This document shows positions 1 to 8,989 of a DNA stretch of 15,865 nucleotides, piece by piece. Origin of the DNA: Leucogyrophana mollusca (taxonomy: Eukaryota > Basidiomycota > Agaricomycetes > Boletales); the NCBI GenBank assembly GCA_021014945.1, contig MU266766.1:1-15865 (forward strand), in the 5' to 3' direction. Each line of letters opens with the position of its first letter. Within the stretch, counting starts at the first letter, position 1. The notes beneath the pieces are model-generated. The model did not search any database, was not told the origin of the DNA, and was given only the letters and a program-made list of their open reading frames with translations. The translations under genes and the position numbers were made by a program.

Positions 1-125
1 AGGTCGTGTTACAACAATGCGCAGCGCACTGCATATGACGACGTGCACTCGACGTGCATGGTTGACTGGGGGCTTGCCGGCGGTGGGTGGATCATGCCGT
101 CGAAGCCTCATCCGTCCGAAGATCC

Positions 126-256
126 GATCGGACATTGCTACCGACGCACCCCACCCGTCCGCCTCCCAGGATCGGACATTTGCCAGATTTTCGGCCCTTC
201 CGTCAGCATTGGGATCGGACATTGGGCCATTTTTAGGGTGGTTTCCGTCCGCCTAG
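126..256. repeat. Degenerate ~44-bp tandem repeat upstream of the OPA3-like gene
   Basis: The 11-mer GATCGGACATT occurs exactly three times, at 126-136, 170-180 and 213-223, so the spacing is 44 and 43 bp. A second shared word, CCGTCCGCCT, follows the first and third units, at about 154 and 246. This makes it a diverged minisatellite of three units or a set of spaced binding sites. It sits about 340-470 bp upstream of the OPA3-like start codon. The rest of 1-593 holds no coding region I can support, although several frames are open; it is most simply the upstream region of the next gene. Confidence 0.6.
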
Positions 257-593
257 TGGATACCACATCCAAGCCGATACGCGGGGGTCCTCTCGTTGCC
301 TGGCGGGTTTTTGGGACTCCGATCCGCTTTGCCGAGCGAACGTTCTCCAAACCACAACTTGCACATACCACAGTTTCCTGTAACTCAGAATATTCACTAA
401 CACTCGCAGCTCACCTTCGCAGCCGAACTTGGTCGAATCTATACGTAGAACTAACGTCGTGCCAGCTACTGCGAACACAGTTGTTATTCTCGCCGGCAGT
501 CGCACTTTGGTGACGTGCAGCCTTCGGCCGGAAAGTTACGATCACTTATCGGAACCAGTTGAGTGCTGGGCAGCATTCCCTCCTTGCTTAACG

Positions 594-1364
594 ATGGCCA
601 CAGTCAAACTCGCCACCCTACTAATCCGAGTGAGTACCTCAGCTTATCTTCCGTGTGCCAGTCATCTTAGTGGCCCAAGGGAGACCGTCGCAAAGCCCAT
701 CAGCGCACAGCTCAAGAACCAGGCTAAGCAGTGAGTCCGGTACTCCATCCAGCCCCGTGACTCAACGCAGCCCACCCACGCAGGCACGAGACGTTCCGCT
801 CCATATGTGTCTCCCTCGCTAACAGGATGTACATGGGCGAGATAAAGTTGCGCACCAACATCCTCGGCGAGCCTGCCCGACAACACGTGCGCCCGCTCTC
901 GGAGACTCGGTGAGTACACCCCGTCCTCGTCTGCGCGTGTTATAGAGGTTCACTCGATGCCCACCAGCGCCATCGAGAACGGCGCCAACGCCCTCGCCGA
1001 AGGCTTCCTCTTCTCTGTCGCCGCCCTCCTCATCCTCGGCGAATCATACCGCACCTCGCGGAACCAGTCTAAGCGACGCGACGACGTCGACGACCGACTC
1101 GAGGACCTCACCACATCCGTCCACAACCTAACCCTCTCCGTTCAAGAACTCACTGCGCGAGTCGAGGAGTGCGAGGGGGAAAGAGCGCGGAATGACGAGC
1201 TGGCACGGATATTGGAGCGGGTCGTGGAGATTGGGCTAAGGGGCGGGTGGGCTGAGTTTGAGGACACTCCGTTGAAGGTTCCGCGTGTGCAGCTTGCTCC
1301 TGCACTAAGATCGGCGTCAACGCCACCTTCTAATGATTCCCTCCCTGCACAAGAGCCCTCATAG
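594..1364 (+). CDS. OPA3-family mitochondrial membrane protein (4 exons, 201 aa)
   Basis: Exons by eye are 594-629, 684-730, 784-909 and 968-1364, separated by introns of 54, 53 and 58 bp, each starting GTGAGT and ending AG. They join in frame into 201 residues. The N-terminus MATVKLATLLIR is followed by AKPISAQLKNQAKQHE, the family's conserved start, then a KLRTNILGEP stretch and SETRAIENGANALAEG. A hydrophobic segment lies at about residues 79-95 (FLFSVAALLILGE), and the tail from about 105 to 150 is heptad-rich and probably coiled coil. The OPA3 family (optic atrophy 3 in human) is mitochondrial and membrane-associated; its biochemical role is not settled. No single reading frame shows the whole protein: the exon 4 frame alone begins at an ATG at 957 that lies inside intron 3. 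The 594 ATG is preferred because it gives the family N-terminus. The gene converges on the GH5 gene. Confidence 0.9.
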
Positions 1365-1909
1365 CACATCTGAGGTGTACACACGGAGGAGCGACCATCG
1401 TTTTGTATGTTACGTCGGCCAGGAAAGGGAATGGTTGTAGATAAGTATCATCATAATCTCTCAATTGCATACCCACTCGCTATATCCCGCGCCATGACTC
1501 TTCTACCACATCGTCAAGCGCTCCCCCGCGTGCCTTTTGCTGCCCTATGAGTTTATCTCTCCATCCATTTGCCCGCCCTTTAACCCCACCTGCCCCGCTT
1601 TCGCCTGCACCTGTCGAACTCGTGTCCCCGCCCCCATTTGTGCCGTCATACACTGTACCCCTACAATCCTCACTCATATCCTTACCACTCTATGTTATGC
1701 CCCCTCCACAGTGCAATTCCAGTGTCCACACCCAAGATCCCTCCTCGACCTCATCATTCTACCCGTATTTCTAATAGATATACACATGTATGCTACAATA
1801 ACTATAAGTCTGCGTGTCCAGAAGAATGTACATAGATATTAACACAATTTTATTGCGTACCCGTCCAACTCTGCGTTCCATCACCACGACTCACTCCATG
1901 AACAACTCA
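1365..1909. other. Convergent intergenic region (no gene seen)
   Basis: These 545 bp lie between the stop codons of two convergent genes. The plus strand is C/T-rich with many short open frames of low-complexity Ser/Pro/Thr composition and no recognisable protein. It should contain both 3' untranslated regions. I see no RNA gene or mobile element. Confidence 0.6.
1849..1854 (-). terminator. Candidate poly(A) signal AATAAA for the GH5 gene
   Basis: On the minus strand an exact AATAAA lies about 55 bp downstream of the GH5 stop codon (1910-1912). Fungal poly(A) signals are loose, so the position is suggestive only. Confidence 0.4.
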
Positions 1910-4692
1910 TCACATCACAACACAACCCTCCGGGCAAACACCCCCCTGACCCAGCCCCAACCACTCTACACACCCATCCCTTGCCCTCCTCTCCCTTTCC
2001 TCGCGTGTCTTAATCGCCCCCTTGCCGCGCCGCACCTCAATCCACACCTCCTTCTCGCCCTCCCCAACGCTATACCACCACCGCAACATCTGCCCCTCCA
2101 CCTCCCACCGCCCCTCCGACACCTTCACCTCCACGTCCAGCTCACACGCGCCACCGCTCGATGGGAGCGTAAGTGTCGACCCGACCGATGGCGTAATCGT
2201 CCCGCTCGTTGATCGGCTCGCGTCATCATCTTCGCCGTCGACCTGCTGCTCGCCCAGCCGCCCCACGCACCTATCTGCAGCAAAGTGTACGAGGGGGAGG
2301 TATATCTCCGTCGGTAGGTCGTTCTTCCCTTTCCCTCCATCTTCCTCATCCTCATCCACTCCATTCCCATATACAGCAACAGGCCTATCACCCGGCCCCA
2401 CGCTCACTACCAGCTTAAAGAACGCCTTCCCGATATCAAACCGCACGTCCCGCACCGTCCCCACGACAGCAACAGGCCACGGGCGGCAGAACGCACGCAC
2501 GGCGCGTGCGCCATCTGTTAGGGATGCGTATAGCGAATTCGTGGCGATTGGCTTCGTGATGCCGATACTGGAGTCTTGCTCTTCAACGGGGAGAGTAGAT
2601 AAGGAGAGGCGGGAGGCTGTGGCGGGCGTGATCGTTCCCAGAGCAGGCGTGATCGTCCCAATGACAGGTGTCATCGTCCCCGACACGCTCTGCGAAGCGT
2701 ACAACAACCCAACCCTCGACTCCGCCGGCCCTCCCATTCCCTTGCCACCAATTACCTCCTTATTACCCCCCCTCAGATCATCCTCACTCCACAGGCTCAA
2801 ATCTTCCATATTCCACCCATCCCCCCACTCATGCGAGTTATCCGCGCAATACGTCCACACCGTCCAGCTCAGTCCATTCACCCCATCCGCCGCATTCAGC
2901 GACGCGTCCAGCGCCCTCTCCTGGCGCCCATAATCCCCCTTATACCGCCCGCCATCCGTCCACCCGTACGCGCGCTTCTCGTCCATGTCGAACGGCACCC
3001 CGATCTCGCCGATGATCGTCGGGTACGCTCCCGTGCCGAGGACGACCGCATCGGACTTGAGAATGCCGAGCTGCGACTGGAGGGAGGCGCGGATGGCGGA
3101 TTCGCCGATCTTCACGGCTTGGAGGGTGTTGGAGTATTTCCCGCGGAGGAGCCCGAGCGCGTCGGCGTTGAACCAGTTCCAGTGCCGCGTGACGAGCGTG
3201 AGCCCGTCGTAGTAGTGCGTCGAGTAGCATGCGCGTCCGCGGAGAACGCGCTCGTCGATCGGTGGGGGCTGCGCGAACACGGGCGGCTGGACGAAGAGGA
3301 TGGCTTCGGGGTGGGATTGGCGGATGCGTGCGGCATATCGCGTGAATTGAGGAAGCCAGAAGTCTTGGAGGAAGTGAACTTCGTCTTTGGTGGAGGGAGA
3401 GGGGAGGTAGCGGAAGTATTCGGGGAGGAGGACGTACCCCGTCTCGACGTCCCATACACCGTGCTGTGCCCAGACACACGTACCGAGTTCCCACTTCGAA
3501 CTGCGCTTCCACCCCCAGATGGGGTGCACACCGTCCACCTCGATTGACGGGTCCAGCCACATCTTAACGCCCTTCGGGTCAATAGTGACAGTCCCGTCTT
3601 TCCGCGGCCCAAGGGACCCAAACGACCAGTTGTCTACCGTCTGCGCCTTGCCCATACCCAGGCGGAAAGACTGCGCGGGCGTGGGGAACGTCCCCTTCTT
3701 CAGTGTCGAGCCCTGTTTCGTCGGGACGCTGTTGAGATCCTGATAATCCACGAACCCTTCATACGGCTCATTCATACTATCCCACCCAATCACCACCTCC
3801 TCGAACAAGTCCCCCGCGTCGCGTATACGGTCCGCGAGGCGCCCAAAGGCCTCAGTGAAGTGCGCCTGGAGATATTCCTGGATATTCACGTCGTCGATGA
3901 TGCATTTGGGCGCGAAAGTGCTCCCGGCGAAAAAGAGGGCGAAGAGTGTTTGGGAGGCGAGCCGGCCGTAGTTAGTCGACCAGATCATGGCGGGGAGGGA
4001 GGCACAGTCGCGTGTTTGAGGGGTGGGGTATTCGCAGTGGAGGATAGCAGCCTGAGTGGCCGTGAAGTTACGTGGCTCGATGCCACACGCGGGGAGTGTC
4101 CAATATGGAGCACCAGAACCGCCGGAGAAGCGGGACCACTACACCCCAGGCTCAGGTGCTGCCAGAAAAAAGTGGGGGAATAGGGACGCACGGTGTCTTG
4201 GTGGGGGTTCATGAATACCTTGAAACCATATTCCTTGCACTTCCGAAGAACCTCTATCGTATAGTCCATAAACTCATAATCATACTTTCCTCTACGCGCA
4301 ATCAGCATACTGCACGTCCAAAGATCAACAACATGCCGCCAGGGCACAAGCACTCACGGTCCCGCATGTTCGAGTGCCTCCCACGTAACGGGGAAACGAA
4401 TCATATTGAATCCCCAGCCTCTAAGGCGCGCGAGATGGACGTCCGCAGACCCATCTGTCAGGTTGAGTGGACGCCCGACGAAGCTCTCTCCACCCCGCTC
4501 CGCAGTCTCCCAGAATCCGTCCCAGACGTAGGAGGGCTGCCCAACGGGGGCTTTTGAGGACCCGGAAAGGTTGACCCCCCGGAGGAGGAGGGTGCGTCCT
4601 GAACTGTCAACAAAGTTGGAGCTGGTTGTGTGGATGTACGAGGGCGGCGTTGGGTTCCCCGTAGCGGGCGATACACGGGGTACGCTAGGCAT
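1910..4692 (-). CDS. GH5 steryl-beta-glucosidase / glucosylceramidase-like enzyme (3 exons, 887 aa)
   Basis: Exons are 4692-4358, 4291-4192 and 4138-1910, with introns of 66 bp (GTGAGT...GTAG) and 53 bp (GTGCGT...GTAG). Landmarks in order are [11 protein letters not shown] (about 37-47), RFPVTWE (99-105), [18 protein letters not shown] across the second splice (139-156), WDSMNEP with the acid/base Glu at 269, and [10 protein letters not shown] with the nucleophile Glu at 523. A C-terminal beta-sandwich-like region follows. This is the architecture of the fungal GH5_12 group (EGCrP1/EGCrP2 of Cryptococcus, Egh1 of yeast), which removes glucose from glucosylceramide or ergosteryl glucoside; the sequence alone does not decide between the substrates. 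There is no signal peptide, so it should be cytosolic or on the cytosolic face of membranes. The protein ends CVVM, a good CaaX box. A GTITP-type repeat occupies residues 632-650. Large open frames on the opposite strand are shadows of this GC-rich exon. Confidence 0.93.
2624..2680 (-). repeat. Three 21-bp units encoding GT(I/M)TP heptapeptides inside the GH5 gene
   Basis: Three in-frame seven-residue units, [14 protein letters not shown] and GTITPAT, start at residues 632, 639 and 646, with a fourth isolated GTITP at 791-795. The units sit in the linker after the catalytic barrel, not in the active-site region. The repeated Thr-Pro sites could be phosphorylated by proline-directed kinases, but that is inference. 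Confidence 0.75.
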
Positions 4693-5187
4693 GGCTTCTG
4701 CTGGTCGTCGAGGATATGCGATTGCTAGTTGTTAAATTCTTGTTAAATTCCTGTAATTTGTTTCAAGCAGATAGTATTATTATCGTCCCAGGACGTTATC
4801 GCTGGCAACGGTGGGAGGAAGAGAAAAGGTGGAGTACTCCCGTTGTAGCCTCGCGTAGAATCGTACCACAACCTTTATGAAAGGCACGGCAATGTCCTAA
4901 ATAGGTAACAACGAACAGCACCCGCCGGCAATTCCGGTCATTCGTTCACTGACTTTTGCACAAGAGTCAACATGCTTGCGACCCCCACTGCGTTGTCTCC
5001 AATCATTACAATCGGATGTAACCGCGATCAAGATACAATGAGTGCGAGGGGCCGATATTATACTGATTTTAGTCTAGAATTATAAAGTGACAATCCAATA
5101 TGAGTGTACGTGGTATGTGATTAAGAGGATGCAATGGTATCAAAGGCGAGGTGATGCTGGTAGGTTAAAAATCCGGACGCCAACCGT
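4693..5187. promoter_or_regulatory. Upstream region of the GH5 gene and 3' region of the next gene
   Basis: These 495 bp separate two minus-strand genes and must hold the GH5 promoter and 5' leader. The only structured element I see is a tandem TGTTAAATTC at 4730-4739 and 4741-4750, about 40-60 bp before the start codon. There is no clear TATA box in a convincing position and no coding frame worth reporting. Confidence 0.4.
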
Positions 5188-5886
5188 TCAATGCTTGACG
5201 TAAAATTCAGGGACCCAGACGTTCCTGTAGTAGTGGAGCGACAACAGCCAGATGTCGTTTACATGGACCGCGCTTGGATCCAAAGCCCAACGCTCAAAGC
5301 CACGCGTAACCGACTTCCCCTGAAGAGTACTCGTGAGCAGTAGAAGGCTACGGATAGGAGGATCCAATGATTCACAACGACTTTATAGCTGTAATGCCAG
5401 AGGAGGCTACAGATCTCGCTGGCGAGTTGGCTCCGAGTGATGGGCACGAAGTCGACTGTCGTAGAGAGCCTCAGGTGGCTGGAATCATTGGTAGCGCGGG
5501 GAACATACCCAGGCCACTGCGACATTCCAGATGAGCGTTTTGAAATCGATAAATTGATTTATAAAGCTTGCCTCGAGCGCGATATTCGTCATGCGCCAAC
5601 CACGGTGCTCGAAAATTCGGTCGTTGGGTCCGTCGATCAGAACGGTAGCCTTGAGAACATCCTTGACTCGTATTCCGGGAAGCCCGTTTGTGCTGAACTT
5701 GATGGGGGGTATACTCCCTCGTGATGCGGTTGACAGTAACGTGTGAGGAACCCGTGCAAGCCTCTTCCCGTCGGGTAGAGGGAAAAACGGGGGTATAGCT
5801 GCATGCATCGCAGATAGGCGGAGGAGCGGGCCAGCTTGATGGGGAAGACACAAGGGGAAAGCGGGTTTGCGGGGGAAGATGTTCAT
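5188..5886 (-). CDS. Small hypothetical protein, DUF6699-like (3 exons, 195 aa)
   Basis: Exons are 5886-5572, 5516-5376 and 5319-5188. The protein has a Pro-rich N-terminus (HAAIPPFFPLPDG), a GIRVKDVL block (71-78), then NIALE joined to WPGY (105-109), VPITRSQLASEI and a C-terminus ending NDIWLLSLHYYRNVWVPEF. The order of a short (V/I)xVxDVL block, a 'WPGY' block and an 'ITRxQLAxxI' helix is what I remember from DUF6699-type proteins of agarics, whose function is unknown. Intron 1 (5517-5571, 55 bp) begins GC, not GT (GAG|GCAAGC...CGCAG), and is needed to join LE to WPGY. Intron 2 (5320-5375) uses GTGAAT...TTCAG; a donor 6 bp upstream would remove two residues. The start is uncertain: an internal Met lies at 5808, and the frame is open further upstream beyond one TAG. 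Confidence 0.65.
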
Positions 5887-5889
5887 TCG

Positions 5890-6024
5890 CTATACCCGGT
5901 CACCTGGGGTTAACCCATCTTCAAGGTGTTCAGAGCCAAACGCCAGAGGAGGCAAATGAAGGCTTCCAGGCCTGGAGTAGATGAAGTAAGGGACATGCTG
6001 AGACTGCAGGTCTGATTTGGCCAT
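5890..6024 (-). pseudogene. In-frame 5' extension of the DUF6699-like gene, cut off by one TAG
   Basis: Directly upstream of the present start, in the same reading frame, an open stretch from a Met at 6024 encodes protein-like sequence (HVPYFIYSRPGSLHLPP). It is separated from the downstream frame by a single TAG at 5890-5892. A CAACAG acceptor-like site lies just before the Met. Either the real gene was longer and has acquired a nonsense change, or translation now starts downstream. It could also be a chance open frame. Confidence 0.35.
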
Positions 6025-6132
6025 TCCTGTTGATGAAAGCAACAATATATATCCAAATAACCTCCAAACCAGTCCACAAAGCGTCGGGCGGATGGAGTGA
6101 CGCTCGACGAAGGCGTAAATCGTCGATATCAC

Positions 6133-6731
6133 CGGTAGAGAGCCATGTCCGTCAAAGTTTTGAAAGTGAGTACATCGCGACGATAGTGGGCTCGGAGATT
6201 AAGGCGCGCGCTTACACATAGTTGATCAAGCACGCCACAGCGTCTCTGTGAGACGGTCAAAGTTGGGGCCACAGTGGCCACGATTTCAAAAGACAATACG
6301 CGCCTCCATGTTTGCATGGACCCTGGGAGGGTTTACTTTGGCCGGCACATCGAAGGCACGTCCGAGCATCGCCAGTGTCGGCCACCTACTATGACCGTTC
6401 GACACTATCCCGACGCCGCGAGCCACAGATGGCGGCCAACCAGATTGAAAAGTCTTCACTGGCTTTGGCCCATGGCTCCTTGTCCTGGACAAGGAAACCG
6501 CGCATCCGACGGAAGTGCTCGCATTCAAACGGAGCTGGTTACTGAAAACCTGAGGAGACATCGTGTGGATGCATTATGTCATTGAATTCGAACCTTCGCC
6601 TACCCTAAACAAGCTGTGACGCGATCACGTGGAGCATCTCTGAGAACACCTGCGATAACTTATAAGACCAACACTTGCCGTTCTTGTTCTTCATCATACG
6701 TTGCCAACCTGCTCTTGTCTCTACTTGCGAA
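6133..6731. other. No gene recognised
   Basis: Several frames of 60-100 codons are open on both strands, but none has a recognisable motif, and none can be joined through convincing splice sites. The stretch lies between the hypothetical gene and a WD40 relic and may be decayed gene sequence. Confidence 0.4.
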
Positions 6732-6921
6732 TCACCGCCGCCCGGAGGTATCGGCAAATGCAACAGGCTCCGAATCATGGACCATGCACTCTCCCCCCTC
6801 CAGCCCGCTCCACATACGAACAGTCCCGTCGTTGGGCATGCTAGCGATCCGCTGTCTATCGGGATTCGGGAAAGTATGCAACAGATCTGACAATACTGCT
6901 GTGCCCTCTAAAAATCTTCAT
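6732..6921 (-). pseudogene. Frameshifted WD40 blade relic
   Basis: On the minus strand a Met codon at 6921-6919 opens KIFRGHSSIVRSVAYF, which matches the first blade of the full WD40 gene (VFKGHTDSVMSVAHF). The same blade then continues only after a one-base shift near 6871: RQRIASMPNDGTVRMW, with the canonical GH...D-x-T-V-R-x-W spacing. After GGECMVHDSEPVAFAD the frame meets a TGA at 6734-6732, and blade-2-like sequence follows in other frames. It encodes no usable propeller and is best read as a dead fragment of an older WD40 copy. Alternatively, it is a very short gene with undetected introns, which I consider unlikely. Confidence 0.6.
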
Positions 6922-7284
6922 GAGGGGCTGGGAAGCTGGATGGAAGCCTAAGGAGTGTCCTGAGGAGATGGCCCAGATATGGGAGCCACAGATGCGGGGT
7001 TGCTCAGGAAGGATTCGGGGCGAAGCTAGAGACGGGGTGTGAGTTACGCAGAGGTCGGAGACTTAAAGGTGAGCTTGTTGTAAACATATGCTCTTAAGCG
7101 ATGTTATGTACCTCCAGTTCCAATGCCAACAATTCATATTCTCAGCATACGCAAGGTAAGTGGTTCCTCTCCGGAACTGTTTCTCAAATGGCACCCTCAT
7201 GCACGGATCTGGGGGAATAACTACTTTGATAGGACAAGCGACCAGGACCAAAGGCGCGAAAATGTGTGCCAGCTATAATATTGA
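6922..7284. other. No gene recognised
   Basis: This 363-bp stretch lies between the WD40 relic and the truncated WD40 gene. A minus-strand frame upstream of the relic is open for about 100 bp without recognisable content. The remaining WD40 blades expected downstream of the truncated copy are not here. Confidence 0.45.
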
Positions 7285-7785
7285 TTACAATTGTATCATC
7301 GTGCAGGGATGTTGCTGTAGTTCTCTGACTAGGCTGCCTGTGCCCGCATCCCACAGCTCTATCAAGGCGCTCATCGACGATGCAGTAGCAATTCGACGAC
7401 TATCCGGCGAAAAGGCTACTATCAGCGCATGTGCATCCTGTTCCGAATCGCCGCCCATCTTGACTTCTTGTACCCTTTTACGTTTTACCACATCCCACAC
7501 GATCAGCCTGCACGCCACTCTAGCTGCGATTTTCCCGCCGCCCGGAGCTATGGCTATAGATTTGACTCTGGAATTGTGCTCCAAAGCTTCTCCCTCCTGC
7601 TGCGCGCTCTTGACGTTCCAGATACGAATGGTCTTGTCCCAGGATCCACTCGCTATGTGCCGTCCATCGGGAAAATAAGCGACAGACGTGACGAGGTCGG
7701 TGTGCCCTTTGAAAACCTTTGTCACCTTTGTCAGAGGATGCGATATATGATCAACCGAAGAGCTCGACTCAGCCGGGCTCGACAT
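7285..7785 (-). pseudogene. Truncated WD40 gene copy (166 aa, about 3 of 7 blades)
   Basis: This intact open frame begins MSSPAESSS, like the full-length gene MSSPDESSS, and follows it residue by residue. It carries blade 1 ([26 protein letters not shown]), blade 2 ([16 protein letters not shown]) and blade 3 ([21 protein letters not shown]). Homology stops abruptly at about 7307, within VRELQQH, and after seven unrelated residues there is a stop. The partner sequence of the full gene continues for four more blades. Three blades cannot close a propeller, so the product is probably non-functional as a standard WD40 scaffold, though a small interfering protein is imaginable. The absence of internal stops or shifts suggests that the truncation is fairly recent or the fragment is still constrained. 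Confidence 0.75.
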
Positions 7786-8848
7786 CGTGCGGAGATGGGA
7801 GAGATGGGCCAGTCAGTGACGGTGTTGGGGCGACATTTGGGGAGGACTATGGGTTATGAGGCCTTGTTGGACGGAACTCAAAGTGAGCATGCTGTCTATA
7901 TGCTTCCTTGCTGTATGGGCGTGGCATCGGTAATGCGTTCCCAACAAACAGATTAACGTCTTTGACACAGCCCTTCAGCGCTCGACCTAATAATGGATCT
8001 CCTCGATACACGTTATTACAGGATTTCTGCTCTGCCAGGCCTCACAAAGCGTGTCAAAGCCTCACGCATGTTAACCTCATATGTCGACAGATCCAAATCC
8101 ACTCTACCGATGTACCACAATTATTTGCACGTAGAGGTTTCATTAACTATCTCTACCTGGCCTGCTTGCCTGAGCTTACCCCTCGGCAACCGAGTATGGA
8201 CTCAAACGTATGTACTTCCAGTTACCGAGCCTTTTTACATCCGAATATCGGCGACGTTTCGCACGTGCGTTGTTAGGCCAATCTTGGTGTTTATCTGTTG
8301 GCGTCGAAGTGGACCAGGGAAAACAATTGGGCGAGTTGAGATCAAAACCGAGAACGAGAATGTGATAAGCAGCCCCATCAGTGGGTCGTCACTTCTCGTC
8401 GTGGGTCCCCCCCTGCGAAGTCTGCGATCGAAGACTCGAAAGCAGTCCGGGATGACGTGTGCGGCACCACAAACATGTTTCTCGCTGGGCACTTGTCGCG
8501 CTCTTTTCATGCCGGGACATTCACTCGTTTAGTCCAGCGCTCGGGACGTCACAACTCGGAGCATTGGCAGACCTGCTCGCCTCCCCACACCTACTCTCAC
8601 ATAATGTGAATCTTCGCGCGCCGCTGCTTTGTTTGCACGATCAGTCTCACATCCTGGCTGCGGGCGGCCACTTTGATGAATTCTGAGCCTGTTGGTGAGG
8701 CTGGACGCATGCGCTTGCACGTCCCTTGCACGACTCTCTTTGACCTCCAGCAGTAGGCCTCCCTCCATCTCTACTTCCTCGTGGTATCTTTCATCCTGCC
8801 CGTCGCCCCCGCTGTTCACCCTCGACACAGGACTCCGCCAGGCCAGCT
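7307..8848. repeat. Segmental duplication, copy A (partner 12887-14165)
   Basis: The segment is colinear with 12887-14165. It covers blades 1-3 of the WD40 frame and the whole upstream region. Landmarks shared on the plus strand include GGAATTTCTGCTCTGCCA-like words (8023 and 13588), CCGAGAACGAGAATG (8349 and 13696), CGCTGGGCACTT (8484 and 13778) and TGCACGACTC (8727 and 14046). Copy A carries about 200 extra bp near 8072-8296 and about 50 extra bp near 8427-8478. Outside the WD40 frame (7786-8692) I find no gene I can support on either strand. The match ends near 8848. Confidence 0.8.
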
Positions 8849-8872
8849 TACCCAATGAAATCCGCCCTCTCG

Positions 8873-8976
8873 GGGCCGTCTACCTTGCCTGGCTCCTCCG
8901 CGTCACACAAAGTGCAGAGTACGTCAAGCAGGTACGGTTGAAGACGAGCCTCCGCCACTTCGTGTTGAGAGGCTGA
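8873..8976 (+). pseudogene. Fragment of the small plus-strand gene family
   Basis: The plus-strand frame reads LAWLLRVTQSAEYVKQVR before a stop at 8974-8976. It matches LLARLPRDARDAEYVKQAR in the larger plus-strand gene at 10644-11210. The DNA word GCAGAGTA(C/T)GTCAAGCAGG is shared (8916 and 11001). Sequence after KQ has no counterpart to the downstream part of the family, so it is a truncated relic. It lies in the same orientation relative to a WD40 last exon (9552-9690) as the intact pair does. Confidence 0.5.
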
Positions 8977-8989
8977 TTGATTACATCCA

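Noticed and set aside
43..513. 156-codon plus-strand frame upstream of the OPA3-like gene
   Set aside because: It runs through the tandem repeat, has no recognisable motif and has no splice link to the OPA3 exons, whose own ATG fits the family N-terminus.
2022..3547. Long open frames on the plus strand (2022-2933, 2831-3547)
   Set aside because: They are antisense to the GH5 exon 3, are rich in Ser/Pro/Arg, lack motifs, and vanish when the GH5 frame is accepted.
2940..3621. Alternative minus-strand frames of 169-206 codons
   Set aside because: They are other-frame shadows of the GH5 catalytic exon, with Arg/Pro/Ser-biased composition.
6580..6600. T-arm-like word (GGTTCGAATTC on the minus strand)
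   Set aside because: No acceptor stem, anticodon arm or T-stem pairing can be drawn around it.
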